From Lentzea sp. (lineage in GTDB: Bacteria; Actinomycetota; Actinomycetes; Mycobacteriales; Pseudonocardiaceae): 5,695 bases of DNA. The translations under genes were made by a program, and so were the position numbers. Where the stretch lies: positions 1 through 5,695 of the forward strand of contig JASLAV010000949.1 in the NCBI GenBank assembly GCA_030146905.1, read 5' to 3'. The stretch's first letter is position 1. Each line of letters begins with the position of its first letter. The notes under the pieces were generated by a model. That model made no database searches, was not told the origin of the DNA, and saw only the letters and a program-made list of their open reading frames with translations. Shown piece after piece: positions 5,641-5,695 of this stretch.

Positions 5641-5695
5641 GCACCAGGGCGAGCTCGCCGCGTTCCTCCAGCGCCGGTGCCACGTGCTCCAGCAG
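5615..5695 (-). CDS. C-terminal 26 codons of an unidentified protein (5' part beyond window)
   Basis: A minus-strand frame enters from the right edge and ends in TGA at 5615-5617. Its codons mostly end in G or C, and the residues LLEHVAPALEERGELALVHD form an amphipathic helix-like C-terminus. The pattern HVxPALEExGELxLV faintly recalls the end of glutamate-cysteine ligase family 2 (YbdK/EgtA-like) enzymes, but 26 residues are too few to name it. It overlaps the annotated start of the diiron oxidase by 26 bases, or stops four bases before the alternative GTG at 5610. Either way it is probably the upstream gene of the same operon. Confidence 0.65.
   Translation of the reverse strand: MLEHVAPALEERGELALVHDLVERRV

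Overview
The window is very GC-rich, and its reading frames use G or C at almost every third codon position. It has GTG and TTG starts, tight gene overlaps and actinobacterial protein families. This fits a high-GC actinomycete; Pseudonocardiales is a guess from overall style, not something the sequence proves. No rRNA, tRNA, CRISPR array, insertion sequence or phage gene was seen. Almost every base is coding.

Left block (1-1574, minus strand): an efflux-type operon. A lipoprotein adaptor of the MacA/HlyD kind is followed, with a one-base TGATG overlap, by a MacB/LolD-type ABC ATPase that runs off the left edge. The permease is expected beyond the edge. A 139-bp divergent intergenic region (1575-1713) holds a candidate promoter for this operon and a perfect 17-bp inverted repeat touching the ribosome binding site of the next gene.

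Middle block (1714-3178, plus strand): a classical short-chain dehydrogenase, then a 44-codon reading frame that is easily missed (TTG start, GTGA overlap), then a small DUF1360-type membrane protein. The last of these overlaps by 6 bp the 3' end of a minus-strand catalase-fold-like protein (3173-3760). A 68-bp divergent region (3761-3828) with a perfect CCGCGA-AAA-TCGCGG repeat separates that gene from the right block.

Right block (3829-5695): a HemK2/MTQ2-like N5-glutamine methyltransferase overlaps by 59 bp a CDGSH (NEET-type) iron-sulfur protein. The CDGSH gene in turn overlaps, tail to tail by 79 bp, a minus-strand heme-oxygenase-like diiron oxidase (HDO) with a complete six-residue metal-ligand set. 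The 26-codon end of another minus-strand gene lies at the right edge and overlaps the oxidase start. The most interesting feature is this interlocked arrangement of methyltransferase, [2Fe-2S] NEET protein and diiron oxidase. Its substrate is unknown. A working inference is that the NEET protein supplies electrons or iron-sulfur/iron chemistry to the oxidase.
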